Source of the DNA: Porphyrobacter sp. IPPAS B-1204
Lineage (GTDB): Bacteria; Pseudomonadota; Alphaproteobacteria; Sphingomonadales; Sphingomonadaceae
Assembly: GCA_003724185.1 (NCBI GenBank)
Contig: RHGM01000003.1
Location: 558,001-622,000, forward strand
Direction: 5' to 3'
Length of the DNA: 64,000 nt
Position 1 is the first letter of the stretch. Every line of letters starts with the position of its first letter. Both the position numbers and the translations under genes were made by a program. The notes beneath the pieces are model-generated. The model was not told the origin of the DNA. It did no database searches and worked only from the letters and a program-made list of their open reading frames with translations. Shown here in pieces: positions 36,094-44,436 of the stretch.

Positions 36094-37580
36094 CCACGAT
36101 GTTCGACCTTGCGGTGATCGGCGGCGGCGTGAACGGCGCAGGCATCGCCCGCGATGCTGCCGGGCGCGGGGCCAAGGTGCTGCTGCTGGAGCGCGGCGAT
36201 CTGGCGCAAGGCACCTCGTCCAATTCCACCAAGCTGGTGCACGGCGGCCTTCGCTATCTCGAACATTACGAGTTTTCGCTGGTGCGCGAGGCCCTGACCG
36301 AGCGCGAGGTGCTGTGGGGCATCGCGCCGCACATCATCTGGCCGCTGCGCTTCATCCTGCCCCACCGCCCCGGCCTGCGCCCGCGCTGGCTGCTCCGGCT
36401 CGGCCTGTTTCTCTATGACCATATCGGCGGACGCAAATACCTGCCCACCGCGCAATCGGTGTCACTGGCGCAGCACCCTGCTGGCGCGCCGCTGAAGCCC
36501 CAATACACCCGTGCCTTTGCCTATTCGGATGGCTGGGTGGATGATGCGCGGCTGGTGGTGCTGAACGCCCGCGATGCGGCGGATCGCGGGGCCGAGGTGC
36601 GCACGCGGTGCGAGGTTTCGGCCCTTTCGCGGGACGGGGACCATTGGCGCATCGAAGCGGGCGGAGATGTCTTCCACGCTCGCGCTGTGGTCAACGCCGC
36701 AGGCCCCCGTGTGCTCGATCTGCTGGGCCGCGCAGGCGAGCCAAGCGCGCAGAAGATGCGGCTGGTGCGCGGATCGCACATCGTGGTCCGCAAGCTGTTC
36801 GATCACGATTACGCCTATTTCTTCCAGCTGCCTGACGGGCGGATATTCTTTGCCATCCCCTACGAACAGGACTTCACCCTGATCGGCACCACCGATGTCG
36901 ATCACCACGGCAGCCTTGATGAAGTGCGCGCCAGCCCGGAAGAAATCGCCTATCTGTGCGCGGGTGCCAGCGAGTATTTCCGCACACCCGTCACCCCCGA
37001 TGATGTCGTCTGGACCTATTCAGGGGTGCGCCCGCTGATTGACGACGGATCGGGCAAGCCAGAGGCCGCAACCCGGGGGTACAGCTTTGAAATCGACGGC
37101 GGCACGGATGGCGAGGCGCCGCTATTGTCCGTGTTCGGCGGCAAGATCACCACCTACCGCGAGCTCAGCGCTGAGGCGATCGGCAAGCTTGCGCCCTTCC
37201 TGCCCGTGCTGGACGGCGCAGACTGGACGGGCAGCGCGCCCTTGCCCGGCGGCGATTTCGGGCGGTTCGATGCCCCCGCCCTCGCCCGCGATCTGGGGCT
37301 GCGTTACCCGTTTCTGGGCACCGCCGGGGCTGAACGGCTGGTGCGGCTTTACGGCACGCTTGCTGCGGGTTTCCTCGGGACAGCCACCACCGCCGCCGAT
37401 CTCGGCGAGGATTTTGGCCACGGGCTGACCGCTGCCGAAATCGATTACCTTCTCACCCGCGAATGGGCCGCCACGGCCGATGACATCCTGTGGCGGCGCA
37501 CCAAGCTGGGCCTCCATTTCACGCCCGAACAGACCGCGCGCCTTGCTGCGTACATCACCGAAAGGATCACACCCGCATGA
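36090..37580 (+). CDS. glpD: Glycerol-3-phosphate dehydrogenase (FAD, GlpD)
   Basis: A 496-residue FAD enzyme that oxidises glycerol-3-phosphate to dihydroxyacetone phosphate at the membrane. The dinucleotide fold DLAVIGGGVNGAGIARDAAGRG opens the protein, then SSNSTKLVHGGLRYLEHYEF, AGPRVLDL, TLIGTTDVDHHG, YSGVRPL and FGGKITTYR, all GlpD hallmarks. The start ATG 36090 overlaps the exporter stop. Cleavage of sulfoquinovosyl glycerol releases glycerol, so a GlpD here makes sense. No glycerol kinase is encoded in the window. The next gene starts inside its stop codon (ATGA). Confidence 0.93.
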   Translation: MTTMFDLAVIGGGVNGAGIARDAAGRGAKVLLLERGDLAQGTSSNSTKLVHGGLRYLEHYEFSLVREALTEREVLWGIAPHIIWPLRFILPHRPGLRPRWLLRLGLFLYDHIGGRKYLPTAQSVSLAQHPAGAPLKPQYTRAFAYSDGWVDDARLVVLNARDAADRGAEVRTRCEVSALSRDGDHWRIEAGGDVFHARAVVNAAGPRVLDLLGRAGEPSAQKMRLVRGSHIVVRKLFDHDYAYFFQLPDGRIFFAIPYEQDFTLIGTTDVDHHGSLDEVRASPEEIAYLCAGASEYFRTPVTPDDVVWTYSGVRPLIDDGSGKPEAATRGYSFEIDGGTDGEAPLLSVFGGKITTYRELSAEAIGKLAPFLPVLDGADWTGSAPLPGGDFGRFDAPALARDLGLRYPFLGTAGAERLVRLYGTLAAGFLGTATTAADLGEDFGHGLTAAEIDYLLTREWAATADDILWRRTKLGLHFTPEQTARLAAYITERITPA

Positions 37581-38149
37581 CCCGAATCGTAGCCCTTGGC
37601 GGCACGGTCAATCCCGGCTCCTCCACCGAGCAGGCGCTGCGCCTTGCCGCCAGCGTGGCGGCAGAAAGCGGGGCCGAGGTGACGGTGTTCGGCGGCGAAT
37701 ATCTCACCGCCCTGCCGCATTATCTGGGGCCGCTCCACGATCCTTCGCAGGGGGCCGAGATGGTCGCGGCGGTGCGCGCTGCCGATGGCTTGCTGGTGGC
37801 AGCCCCCGGGTATCACGGCACGATTTCGGGCGTGGTCAAGAACGCGCTCGATTACCTTGAGGATCTCAGCCGCGATGAACGCCCTTACCTCGATGGCCGT
37901 GCGGTCGGTCTGATTGCCACCGCTTTCGGCGATCAGGCATCGATGAGCACCCTTCTCACCATGCGCGCCATCACCCATGCCCTGCGCGGTTGGCCCACCC
38001 CGATGGGGGCGACGATCCGCACCTATCGCGGGCTGTTCTCGCCCGATGGCGAATGCCTCGATGAACGCGCACGGGGCCAGCTGGAACTGGTTGGCAAGCA
38101 AGTGGTGCTGGGCGCCAGGAGCTTTGCCGCGGGAAGGGATCTGGCGTGA
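37577..38149 (+). CDS. NAD(P)H-dependent FMN reductase (SsuE/SmoA-like)
   Basis: A 190-residue flavodoxin-like protein (PF03358). The phosphate-binding start IVALGGTVNPGSSTEQAL and the APGYHGTISGVVKNALDYLEDL motif are those of SsuE/MsuE-type FMN reductases, which supply FMNH2 to two-component monooxygenases. It most likely serves the SsuD-type enzyme at 26037-27128. ATG 37577 lies in the glpD stop (ATGA) and its own stop lies in the GTG start of the RibB-like gene (GTGA), so the four genes from the exporter onward are translationally coupled. Confidence 0.88.
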   Translation: MTRIVALGGTVNPGSSTEQALRLAASVAAESGAEVTVFGGEYLTALPHYLGPLHDPSQGAEMVAAVRAADGLLVAAPGYHGTISGVVKNALDYLEDLSRDERPYLDGRAVGLIATAFGDQASMSTLLTMRAITHALRGWPTPMGATIRTYRGLFSPDGECLDERARGQLELVGKQVVLGARSFAAGRDLA

Positions 38150-38760
38150 ACGGCGCCGGGTTCGACGCGGCGCTGGCCGCTGTGGCGGCGGGGCGGATCG
38201 TGGTGATTTCGGGCGACCGGCTGCGCGGCGGGGACATCGATCTGATGTGCGCCGCGCGCCATGTGACGCCCGAAATCGTCAACTTCATGGCCACTTACGG
38301 GCGCGGGCTCATCTGTCTTGCGGTCACGCCGGAACGTGCCACACAGCTTGGCCTCACGCTGGTCAACCCCGGCACGGCGCGCCAGACCGGGCGGCCTTTC
38401 GCCCGCTCGATCGAGGCAGCGCACGGGGTTTCCACCGGCATCTCCGCCGCGGACCGGGCGCATACCGTGCAGGTCGCGATGGCTGACGGGGCGAGCCATG
38501 CGGATATTCACTCCCCCGGACACGTCTTCCCGCTGATCGCGCAGCCCGGCGGCGTGCTTGACCGGGCGGCGGCGTGCGAGGCGGCGATTGATCTGGCCCG
38601 GATGGCGGGCGCAGGCGATGCCGCGGTGATCTGTTCGATCATGCGCGACGATGGCGAGATGGCGCGGATCGACGATATCGGCGATCTGATCGCGGCCCAT
38701 GATCTGGCGGTCGCCGATATTGCGGCATTGATCGAACGGCTGGAATCAGCGCGGGTCTAA
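38146..38760 (+). CDS. RibB-like protein (3,4-dihydroxy-2-butanone 4-phosphate synthase fold) lacking metal ligands
   Basis: A 204-residue protein starting at GTG 38146, overlapping the FMN reductase stop. It aligns along the whole length of RibB: FMATYGRGLICLAVTPER, GVSTGISAADRAHTV, GHVFPLIAQPGGVLDR, AAIDLARMAG, MRDDGEMAR. RibB makes the four-carbon precursor of riboflavin using two metal ions. E. coli Glu26 and Glu28 (in DRENEGD) are here Leu26 and Gly28 (DRLRGGD), and His153 (GGHTEA) is Ala143 (AAACEA). A normal DHBP synthase reaction is therefore unlikely. It may bind flavin precursors or ribulose phosphate, or have a new role in flavin supply to the monooxygenase. A canonical ribB should exist elsewhere in the genome. 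Confidence 0.8.
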   Translation: MNGAGFDAALAAVAAGRIVVISGDRLRGGDIDLMCAARHVTPEIVNFMATYGRGLICLAVTPERATQLGLTLVNPGTARQTGRPFARSIEAAHGVSTGISAADRAHTVQVAMADGASHADIHSPGHVFPLIAQPGGVLDRAAACEAAIDLARMAGAGDAAVICSIMRDDGEMARIDDIGDLIAAHDLAVADIAALIERLESARV

Positions 38761-38778
38761 AACAATGCAAGGAAATGT

Positions 38779-38823
38779 GGGTGCCGGCCTCTCGTGCGGG
38801 GGGGCATAGCAAGGCCGGCACCC
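38779..38823 (-). terminator. Hairpin terminator between convergent genes, with a C7 loop
   Basis: A perfect 12-bp stem (38779-38790 with 38812-38823) surrounds a 21-base loop carrying seven C on the minus strand. It lies between the RibB-like gene (plus, ends 38760) and the autotransporter (minus, ends 38831), so it may stop both. On the minus strand ACATTTCCTTG follows, a weak T-rich tail. It mirrors the hairpin at 16103-16143. Confidence 0.7.
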
Positions 38824-38830
38824 GCGCGCG

Positions 38831-41800
38831 TCACCAGCCGAAGCGGACCGACGCGCGCAAGCTGTAGCCGATGTTGCCGAACTGCTGTTCCAGCCCGACT
38901 TCACCGGCGATCTTGTAGGAACCGTCCCCGCCCAGTGCGCGGGCGCGGGCGAACCAGCCGCTGTCGCGTGCTTCCGGGGTCAGCGTGAACTGCGCGCCTT
39001 CGCCGTAAGCCGCGCGGGTGGCGCCGAGATCGCTGGTCAGCAATTCACGCCAGCCGCCCTCGGCCTCAAGCCGGAACCAGCCGGAATCGCGGGCCTGCAT
39101 TCCCCACATATCGACCCCCACGGCGACAGCGCCGTTGATGCCGACTTCCTTGCTGGACCGGCCTTCGACCACAAGGTTCAACGCATCGCCGCCGCCGGTT
39201 TCGTCATAGCCGTCTTCGGTCAGCCGCAGGTAATCGACCACCAGCGAAGGGCGGAAGAAGAAGAACTGCCCGCCGCCTTCAATCGACACGCCGCCGCTGG
39301 CGGTCACAAAATCGCCGCTCCAGTCGCGGTTGATGGTGAGGTTGACCGCGTCTTCTCCGGTGCCGCCTGCAAAGACGCGGCTGCCCGTAAAGTCGGATTT
39401 GCCCGCACCCACGCGTGCAAAGCCGATCACCGGGCCAAATTTGCCGCGCCAGTGGACGCCGCCTTCGTAGCTGTCACCCAGCACCGAATTGTCGAATGGG
39501 CCGGAATTGTGCTTGCTCCACAGCCAGCTGCCCGTCACCCCGACCGCGCCCAGTTTGGTGAGGTATTCCACCCCGCCCCGGAAGCCCAGTCCGCTGAGAT
39601 CGAAATCGGCCGATTGCCCGCGATCCTTTGACGCGTTCCAGTTCGCAAAATCGGCGATGATCCGGAACTTGCCCTCCTGATCGAAGGGCGCGTTGGGGTC
39701 CATGAAATGCCGGTCGAAGGTGCGCAGCCCGCTCGACAGGCCTTCAAAGGTGCCGCCCGCGTGATCGGGCAGGGTTTGCGCGACATAGGCCTGGAACACC
39801 TCTGCCGTGCCGATGGCGAGGAACAGGTCGGCGACATCGTCATCCTCGCCCAAGGCCACGAACAGCGCGTCGAAGGCCCCCGCTTCCGACGAGTTGAGGC
39901 CCAGCTCGCCGGTCGCCTTGCGGTTGATCGCGACATTGATGGTGTTGCCGTTCACCGCCAGCGCCGCCTTGTAAAGGAACGGCACCAGCGCGCTGTCTGC
40001 GGTGAGGTTGCTTGCGCCCGTCAGACTGCCTGCGGAGATCACCGCATATGTGCCGCCTGCGGTGTTGAGATCGGACAGGCGGATACGGATCTTGGAACCG
40101 GCGGCGAAGGCGGCATTGCCGGTGACGGTGATGGCGGTGTCAGTGCCCGCCGCGCCGCCAAGGGTCGCGCCGATCACGCCGGTGGCGCCCACATCAAGGC
40201 TGGCGATGCTGGTCGGGCCATTCAGCGCCAGCGTCCCGCCGCTGAGGTTCACCGCGACATTCTGGGAATTGAACAGCCGCCCGCTGAAGCCCGCAGTTCC
40301 GGCAAGGCTCAGCGTCCCTGCCCCGCCGCCGAAATCGGCATTGCCCAGCATCACGGCATCGCCGGTCAGCTGCAAACGGTTGGTGCCGCCGCCGAAGAAC
40401 ACATTGCCGGCGAGCGAACCGTCAGCCAGATCGAGCAGGTCGCTGCCGCTGCCAAAGCGGATGTCACCAGTGATCGAGGGCGCAGGAATGCCCGCAGCGA
40501 CCACGGTCTGGCGGATGATGCTGTCCCCCGTGCGCGCTGACAGGTCGATGGCGACATTGCGGGTCGATGTCGCCTCGGCCCCGGTCGCGCCGATCGTGCC
40601 GCTGTTCTCGATCAGGCCAAGCGTGCCCGAACGATCAAGAATGGCAAAAGCGCTGCCGTCCTTGATTGTAGTGGCGGTGATGCTGCGCGCGTTGCGCAGC
40701 ACCGGCAGCGCGGCGTTCTCACCGATCAGCACCCCGGTCGCCTGCCCGGTGCCGGTGGTGCCGGACACGCCCGCAGCGATGGTGCCGCTGTTGTTCAGAA
40801 CCGGAAGCGTGGTGCCTGCCGCGAGATCCAGCGCGGTGGCATTGCCGCCCCGCGATGCGCCGCCGATCTGGCCATTGACCTGCATCCCGCCCGCGATGGT
40901 CACATCCCCGCCGCGCCCGCCGATCCGCATCCCGGTGCCGTTCACTCCGGCATAGACCCCGTCACCCAGGATCGTGCCCGCCATGACGATGCCGAAATTG
41001 TTCGCCGTGCCTTCGGTCGCGCCGATGGTGATGTCATCGGTCGCGCTGCCGATCTGCACCGCCGGGGCCGCGCCATAGACCAGAATGCGGGTGTTACCTT
41101 CGCGCGCGTCCTCGATCCCGTCCTTGTCCTCGTCATTGTCGCCCGCAACCAGATCGGCAGGCGCGATTTCGAAGACGATCCCCTTGGCGACATTGCCTTC
41201 GATCACCAGACCGCTGCCGCCTTGCAGCAGATCATCGGCGTCAAGGCGCGAGACATCGGCAGGCGCGGGAACCGAACGGTAGCCGGTGACAGTGATCGCG
41301 CTCTGCACCCGCAGTGCGCCGCCGATGTCGCCCGCCAGCACCGCGCCCTGCGATGCGCCGCCGCGAACTATGATCTCGCCCGCCAGCCGGACATTGCCCG
41401 ACACATCGCCCAGTGCCACGCCGACCGAATTGTTGCCGACGACCGTCGTCCTGCCTTCGTGCGTCACGGCTCCAGTGATCGGGCCGGAGGCGCGGATCCC
41501 GGCGGAGTTGTTGCCTTCGACAAGGATTGTGCCGGTATGGACAAGATTGCCGGTCAGTGCGCCATCAATCCGGATCGCCGCCCGCCCCGTGCCGATGGCG
41601 AACAGCCCGTCCAGATCGCCGTCATTGTCGCTGTCTGTCGGCGTGTAGGTTTCATCGATGGTGATCGTGCCGCTGTTGGTGATGTTGGCGGTGCGCGGCC
41701 CGGTCACCAGAATGCCGGTGGCGTTATCGGCATTGCTGATGGTGATGTTGCCCGCGTTGGTCACGTTGTTGTTGCTGTCGACTGTGACCGCAGTGCCGCT

Positions 41801-41983
41801 GGTCACTGTCACCGACCCTGCACTTTCGATCCGCACATCGGCCGGCTGGCCGCCATTCACGGTCGAAGTCACCACCGGTGTCGTGCGCGGTGTGCTGATG
41901 ACGGTCTGCGCGGCCAAGGGGCTAAAAACAAGCGGCTGAGCAATGGCGACAAGCGCGGTGCCTGCCAGAAGCGTGCGGTGCAT
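38831..41983 (-). CDS. Autotransporter (type V secretion) with a repetitive passenger
   Basis: A 1050-residue protein. ATG 41983 follows AGGAGG and starts a signal peptide (MHRTLLAGTALVAIAQPL...LAAQ). The passenger (to about residue 740) has the beta-helix style of repeated short strands, with recurring NSGTI and ITGxI/GNV units. Two acidic DxDxDG segments, DSDNDGDLDG and DNDEDKDGIEDARE, look like calcium-binding loops. The last 290 residues form the autotransporter barrel (DRHFMDPNAPF, GGVEYLTKLG) and end YSLRASVRFGW with a C-terminal Trp. It probably displays an adhesin-like passenger at the cell surface. It starts 77 bases after a TonB receptor gene and may be in the same operon as the FecR/sigma set. 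The ligand is unknown. Confidence 0.88.
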   Translation of the reverse strand: MHRTLLAGTALVAIAQPLVFSPLAAQTVISTPRTTPVVTSTVNGGQPADVRIESAGSVTVTSGTAVTVDSNNNVTNAGNITISNADNATGILVTGPRTANITNSGTITIDETYTPTDSDNDGDLDGLFAIGTGRAAIRIDGALTGNLVHTGTILVEGNNSAGIRASGPITGAVTHEGRTTVVGNNSVGVALGDVSGNVRLAGEIIVRGGASQGAVLAGDIGGALRVQSAITVTGYRSVPAPADVSRLDADDLLQGGSGLVIEGNVAKGIVFEIAPADLVAGDNDEDKDGIEDAREGNTRILVYGAAPAVQIGSATDDITIGATEGTANNFGIVMAGTILGDGVYAGVNGTGMRIGGRGGDVTIAGGMQVNGQIGGASRGGNATALDLAAGTTLPVLNNSGTIAAGVSGTTGTGQATGVLIGENAALPVLRNARSITATTIKDGSAFAILDRSGTLGLIENSGTIGATGAEATSTRNVAIDLSARTGDSIIRQTVVAAGIPAPSITGDIRFGSGSDLLDLADGSLAGNVFFGGGTNRLQLTGDAVMLGNADFGGGAGTLSLAGTAGFSGRLFNSQNVAVNLSGGTLALNGPTSIASLDVGATGVIGATLGGAAGTDTAITVTGNAAFAAGSKIRIRLSDLNTAGGTYAVISAGSLTGASNLTADSALVPFLYKAALAVNGNTINVAINRKATGELGLNSSEAGAFDALFVALGEDDDVADLFLAIGTAEVFQAYVAQTLPDHAGGTFEGLSSGLRTFDRHFMDPNAPFDQEGKFRIIADFANWNASKDRGQSADFDLSGLGFRGGVEYLTKLGAVGVTGSWLWSKHNSGPFDNSVLGDSYEGGVHWRGKFGPVIGFARVGAGKSDFTGSRVFAGGTGEDAVNLTINRDWSGDFVTASGGVSIEGGGQFFFFRPSLVVDYLRLTEDGYDETGGGDALNLVVEGRSSKEVGINGAVAVGVDMWGMQARDSGWFRLEAEGGWRELLTSDLGATRAAYGEGAQFTLTPEARDSGWFARARALGGDGSYKIAGEVGLEQQFGNIGYSLRASVRFGW

Positions 41984-42060
41984 TTCGGGGGTTCCTCCTG
42001 ATCCTTTGATCACAAGACGGAGGCATGGTTGCGCAGCCTTGGCGGCTTGGCGAAAAAACG

Positions 42061-44433
42061 TCAGAAGCGCGTGTCGAACCCGATGCGGATGGTGCGCGGC
42101 TGCAATGGGGTGATCTGTTCGCGCCCCGTCGAAAACGGCGTACCCAGCGCAAAACGGTTGCCCTCGCTGCCCGCCAGATTGGTGACTGTCAGGGTCAGTC
42201 CGGCATTGTCGCGCCCGAAGCGGATGATCGCCCCGCTGTCGAGATAATCGCCCTGCAACTCGCCCAGTTCCGGCCCGATTCCCAGCCGGGATTTGCCGAC
42301 ATAGCTGACCCAGCCATCGGCCTCGATCCGCAGGCCATTGTCGAAATCGCGCCGCCACGCGAGGCCCGCCCTGCCCGAGAATTTCGCGATGTTGGGAATC
42401 CGGCTGAGCCGGGCAAGCGCGACGAACACTGGTTCGTCCACGTCGCTGTCATTCAGCGTCGCCCCCGCCTCGGCGCGCAGGCCGGGGGCAAGGCGGACAC
42501 TGCCCGAAACGCTCGCCGCTAGAATCGTGCCATTGCCGATATTGGCAGTGGAGGGCAGGCCGCCATCGTCGATGAAATCGGCCTGAATGTCGCGCCAGCG
42601 GGTGTAGGAGACGCTGGCAGCAAGATCGAAATCCCCCCGCCCCGGCAGGCCCCAGCCGCCGCCCAGCTCGACCGTGCGCGCATGGTCAGACCGGAACTGG
42701 CGCACGAAATCGCCCGAAACCGCCAGCCCGCCGGGCCGGAAGCCTTCCTGATAGCGGACATAGGCGCGGCCCTGCGTGCCGATATCGGCGAGCAGCGAAG
42801 CTGACGGCAGATAGGCCGTCTCGCGCCGCTCGGCCGTGACCGCGCGCCCGGCAAGCGCGATTTGCAGCGGGACATTCTCCCCCTCGCCGCCCAGTTCGAC
42901 ATTGGTGACGCGCAAGCCCGCCGCCAGCGTCAACGCAGGGAAAATGCGGTAACTTGCCTCGCCATAGCCGGTGATTTCGAACACCGTGTTTTCGACCCCG
43001 GTGGACGCAGCAGGCGGCTCTCCCGCTAGGCCCAAGGCGCGGGTCAGGGTGTTGCGGTTGTCGATCACACTGGTGCCCAGCACCCAGCCGAACCGATCCC
43101 CCACCGGCTGCCAGAGCCGCGTTTCATTGGCGATCATGCGGGTTTCATTGCGCTGGCTAAACAGGCGTGGCGACCCGCCGCCCGGCGTCGTGGCATCGTA
43201 ACGCTCGGTCAGATCCTGCGCGCCGATCCCGGTCGAGGATTTGATCCGCACATCGCCGATCCGCCCGCTCACCACCAGTTGCGCCTGCCCGTACTGGGCG
43301 CGGCTGCCCTCGGTCACCTGCGCCGAACTGACGAGGTTTGCGCCATTGCGGTCGGCATATTGGCTGTCATCGGCCTGGGTGTCCTGACCCAGCACGATCA
43401 CATCGGCGCGCCAGTCAGGCGCGATTTCCACCCGCAGCGCCGCTCTGCCCGATACGATCCCCGTGCGGTTCACATCGCTTCGCCCGATCGCGGGCTTGTC
43501 GATATAGCCGCCCAGCGATGCGACATCGAGATTGGCGCGCAAGGTCGCCGTTTCGCCCGCCAGCGGCAGGTTCAGCGTCGCATGGACATCGCCGCCCGGT
43601 TCGCCGCCCGCCAACAGGCTGGCCCCGCCAGACACGACAAGGCTGGTCTCCCCCGCCTCAGGCGCGCGCGGCACCAGCCGGATGATCCCGCCCAGCGATC
43701 CTGCGCCATAAAGCGTCCCTTGCGGCCCTTCGAGGATCTCCACCCGCTCCATGTCGGACAGGCGCAGGTCAGGGTCGGGCGCGTTGTAGCTCAATCGCAG
43801 GTCGCCGAAATACTGGCCCACGGTCGCCTGCGTCGGCCCGGTGAAGCTGGAATCCGCAATGCCGCGAATAAACAGCTTGTTGCGCCCGCTGCCGAGATAG
43901 GTCGAACTGACGGTCGCGGCGCGCTGCATGATCTTCTCGGTGCCGCCCACCCCGCCGCGTTCCAGCACCGCACCATCCAGCAGCGTCACCTGCGCCGCAA
44001 CTTCGCTGAAGGCGAGATCGCGCTTGGTGGCGGTAACGATGATCGGCGGGCCTTCGGCCTCGGGCAGGGGCGCGGGGGTGGCGGGCGCGGCAGCAGTGCG
44101 GACGGGGCGCGGGCGGGCCATCACCGAAGCACGGCGCGGAGGCGCGGCGACAAGTCGCCAGGCGTTCGGTCCGGCCTTGACGGCCTGCATCCTGCTCGCC
44201 CGCGCAAGGGTCTTCACCGCGCCTTCGGCATCCATGCGGCCCCTGATCGCGGGCACGCGCTGGCGGCCCAGCGCCGGATCGGCGATGACGATGCTGGCAT
44301 TGGTCGCCCGCGCAATGGCGATGGCGGCTTCGGACACGGTGCCCGCCGGAATCGCCAGTTCGGCCTTGCGCGCAGCCAGCGGCGCAGGCGCGGCCAGCAC
44401 GGCAATGGCGGCAAGAGGAGCGAGAATTCTCAT
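42061..44433 (-). CDS. TonB-dependent receptor with N-terminal STN signalling domain
   Basis: A 790-residue outer-membrane receptor. After a signal peptide (MRILAPLAAIAVLAAPAPLAA) comes an STN domain (AELAIPAGTVSEAAIAIARATNASIVI...VKTLARASRMQAV), a Pro/Ala linker, TonB box IIVTATKRD, a plug (VEILEGPQGTLYGAGSLGG) and a barrel ending IRIGFDTRF. The STN domain is the periplasmic part that talks to a FecR anti-sigma factor, whose gene lies directly upstream (ends 44437). The ATG at 44433 follows a GTG that abuts the FecR stop. The substrate could be an iron chelate or another complex; no iron genes are near. Confidence 0.92.
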   Translation of the reverse strand: MRILAPLAAIAVLAAPAPLAARKAELAIPAGTVSEAAIAIARATNASIVIADPALGRQRVPAIRGRMDAEGAVKTLARASRMQAVKAGPNAWRLVAAPPRRASVMARPRPVRTAAAPATPAPLPEAEGPPIIVTATKRDLAFSEVAAQVTLLDGAVLERGGVGGTEKIMQRAATVSSTYLGSGRNKLFIRGIADSSFTGPTQATVGQYFGDLRLSYNAPDPDLRLSDMERVEILEGPQGTLYGAGSLGGIIRLVPRAPEAGETSLVVSGGASLLAGGEPGGDVHATLNLPLAGETATLRANLDVASLGGYIDKPAIGRSDVNRTGIVSGRAALRVEIAPDWRADVIVLGQDTQADDSQYADRNGANLVSSAQVTEGSRAQYGQAQLVVSGRIGDVRIKSSTGIGAQDLTERYDATTPGGGSPRLFSQRNETRMIANETRLWQPVGDRFGWVLGTSVIDNRNTLTRALGLAGEPPAASTGVENTVFEITGYGEASYRIFPALTLAAGLRVTNVELGGEGENVPLQIALAGRAVTAERRETAYLPSASLLADIGTQGRAYVRYQEGFRPGGLAVSGDFVRQFRSDHARTVELGGGWGLPGRGDFDLAASVSYTRWRDIQADFIDDGGLPSTANIGNGTILAASVSGSVRLAPGLRAEAGATLNDSDVDEPVFVALARLSRIPNIAKFSGRAGLAWRRDFDNGLRIEADGWVSYVGKSRLGIGPELGELQGDYLDSGAIIRFGRDNAGLTLTVTNLAGSEGNRFALGTPFSTGREQITPLQPRTIRIGFDTRF

Positions 44434-44436
44434 CAC

